NCBI GenBank assembly: GCA_963691705.1
Contig: OY829537.1
Coordinates: forward strand, 58,690,304-58,754,303
Length of the DNA stretch: 64,000 nucleotides
Origin: Viola odorata
Lineage: Eukaryota; Streptophyta; Magnoliopsida; Malpighiales; Violaceae
Direction: 5' to 3'
Shown: positions 63,934 through 64,000 of the stretch, in pieces
How the letters are laid out: every line of letters begins with the position of its first letter
Position numbering within the stretch: the first letter of the stretch is position 1
Translations under genes and position numbers: made by a program
The notes under the pieces: generated by a model
What the model saw: the letters and a program-made list of their open reading frames with translations, nothing else
The model's database searches: none
Told to the model about the DNA's origin: nothing

Positions 63934-64000
63934 ACAACATCGTTGTAATGCCCACATCTTGGATTTTCATTAAAATCCAATCAAAAATCGATGGGAGTAC
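63934..64000 (+). mobile_element. start of a further LTR-like copy at the window edge
   Basis: The last 67 bases repeat 61480-61546 with one difference, beginning ACAACATCG and then TGTAATGCCC. It shows that the LTR-like unit recurs after 2454 bp. Confidence 0.8.

Overview
The window is nuclear DNA of a seed plant, most likely a eudicot with a large, repeat-rich genome. It holds GT-AG introns, many plant LTR retrotransposons (Ty3/gypsy, Athila-like, Ogre/Tat-like, Ty1/copia, TRIM), Stowaway, hAT and PIF/Harbinger DNA elements, and one ordinary nuclear gene. I saw no rRNA, tRNA, CRISPR or bacterial feature. Family names come from recognised motifs and memory, not from a search.

Layout. 1-3867: minus-strand Ty3/gypsy gag-pol (copy 1, running off the left edge), abutted by an LTR of another family at 3868-4423. 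4424-9430: plus-strand ORF cluster of the kind carried antisense by Tat-lineage elements. 9421-12869: second minus-strand gypsy element (gag-protease plus 5' LTR), itself hit by a TRIM (9803-10384, TSD CAAGG). 12870-27855: an Athila-like element. Its 5' LTR is split by a third gypsy element (13023-18892) that keeps gag and protease but has lost RT and integrase. Its protease is split by a solo LTR (21389-21912, TSD CTATC). 27856-31240: inverted-repeat elements, a perfect 104-bp tandem duplication and a minus-strand copia fragment holding a Stowaway MITE. 31677-37620: a decayed hAT-like element with a transposase fragment between inverted minisatellites, probably split by a 3.4-kb Tat-type LTR (33493-36896). 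37624-38308: a hAT-like MITE.

38642-41461 is the only host gene: a seven-exon EamA/DMT-family transporter with a plastid-type N-terminus, resembling Arabidopsis At3g02690. Downstream is a PIF/Harbinger-like element (42916-44196) with a nested Stowaway.

44325-63885 is a large, nearly intact Ogre-like element: long LTR with promoter, PBS, ORF1, a 1.2-kb-codon gag-protease frame, a 200-nt intron, a pol frame with RT, two RNase H domains and integrase, then a long repeat-filled 3' noncoding region and a second LTR-like copy. That copy also carries a PBS and lacks the MITE present in the first LTR, giving a clean empty-site comparison.

The retroelements do not form a pathway with the host gene. 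They are layered insertions, and target-site duplications and split frames give the order. The least explained signals are a hairpin-bearing noncoding module shared by the Athila and Ogre elements, hairpin repeats inside the Ogre intron, 25-bp-phased TGACGTCA palindromes in one LTR family, and the gag-protease-only gypsy element with two unrecognised frames.
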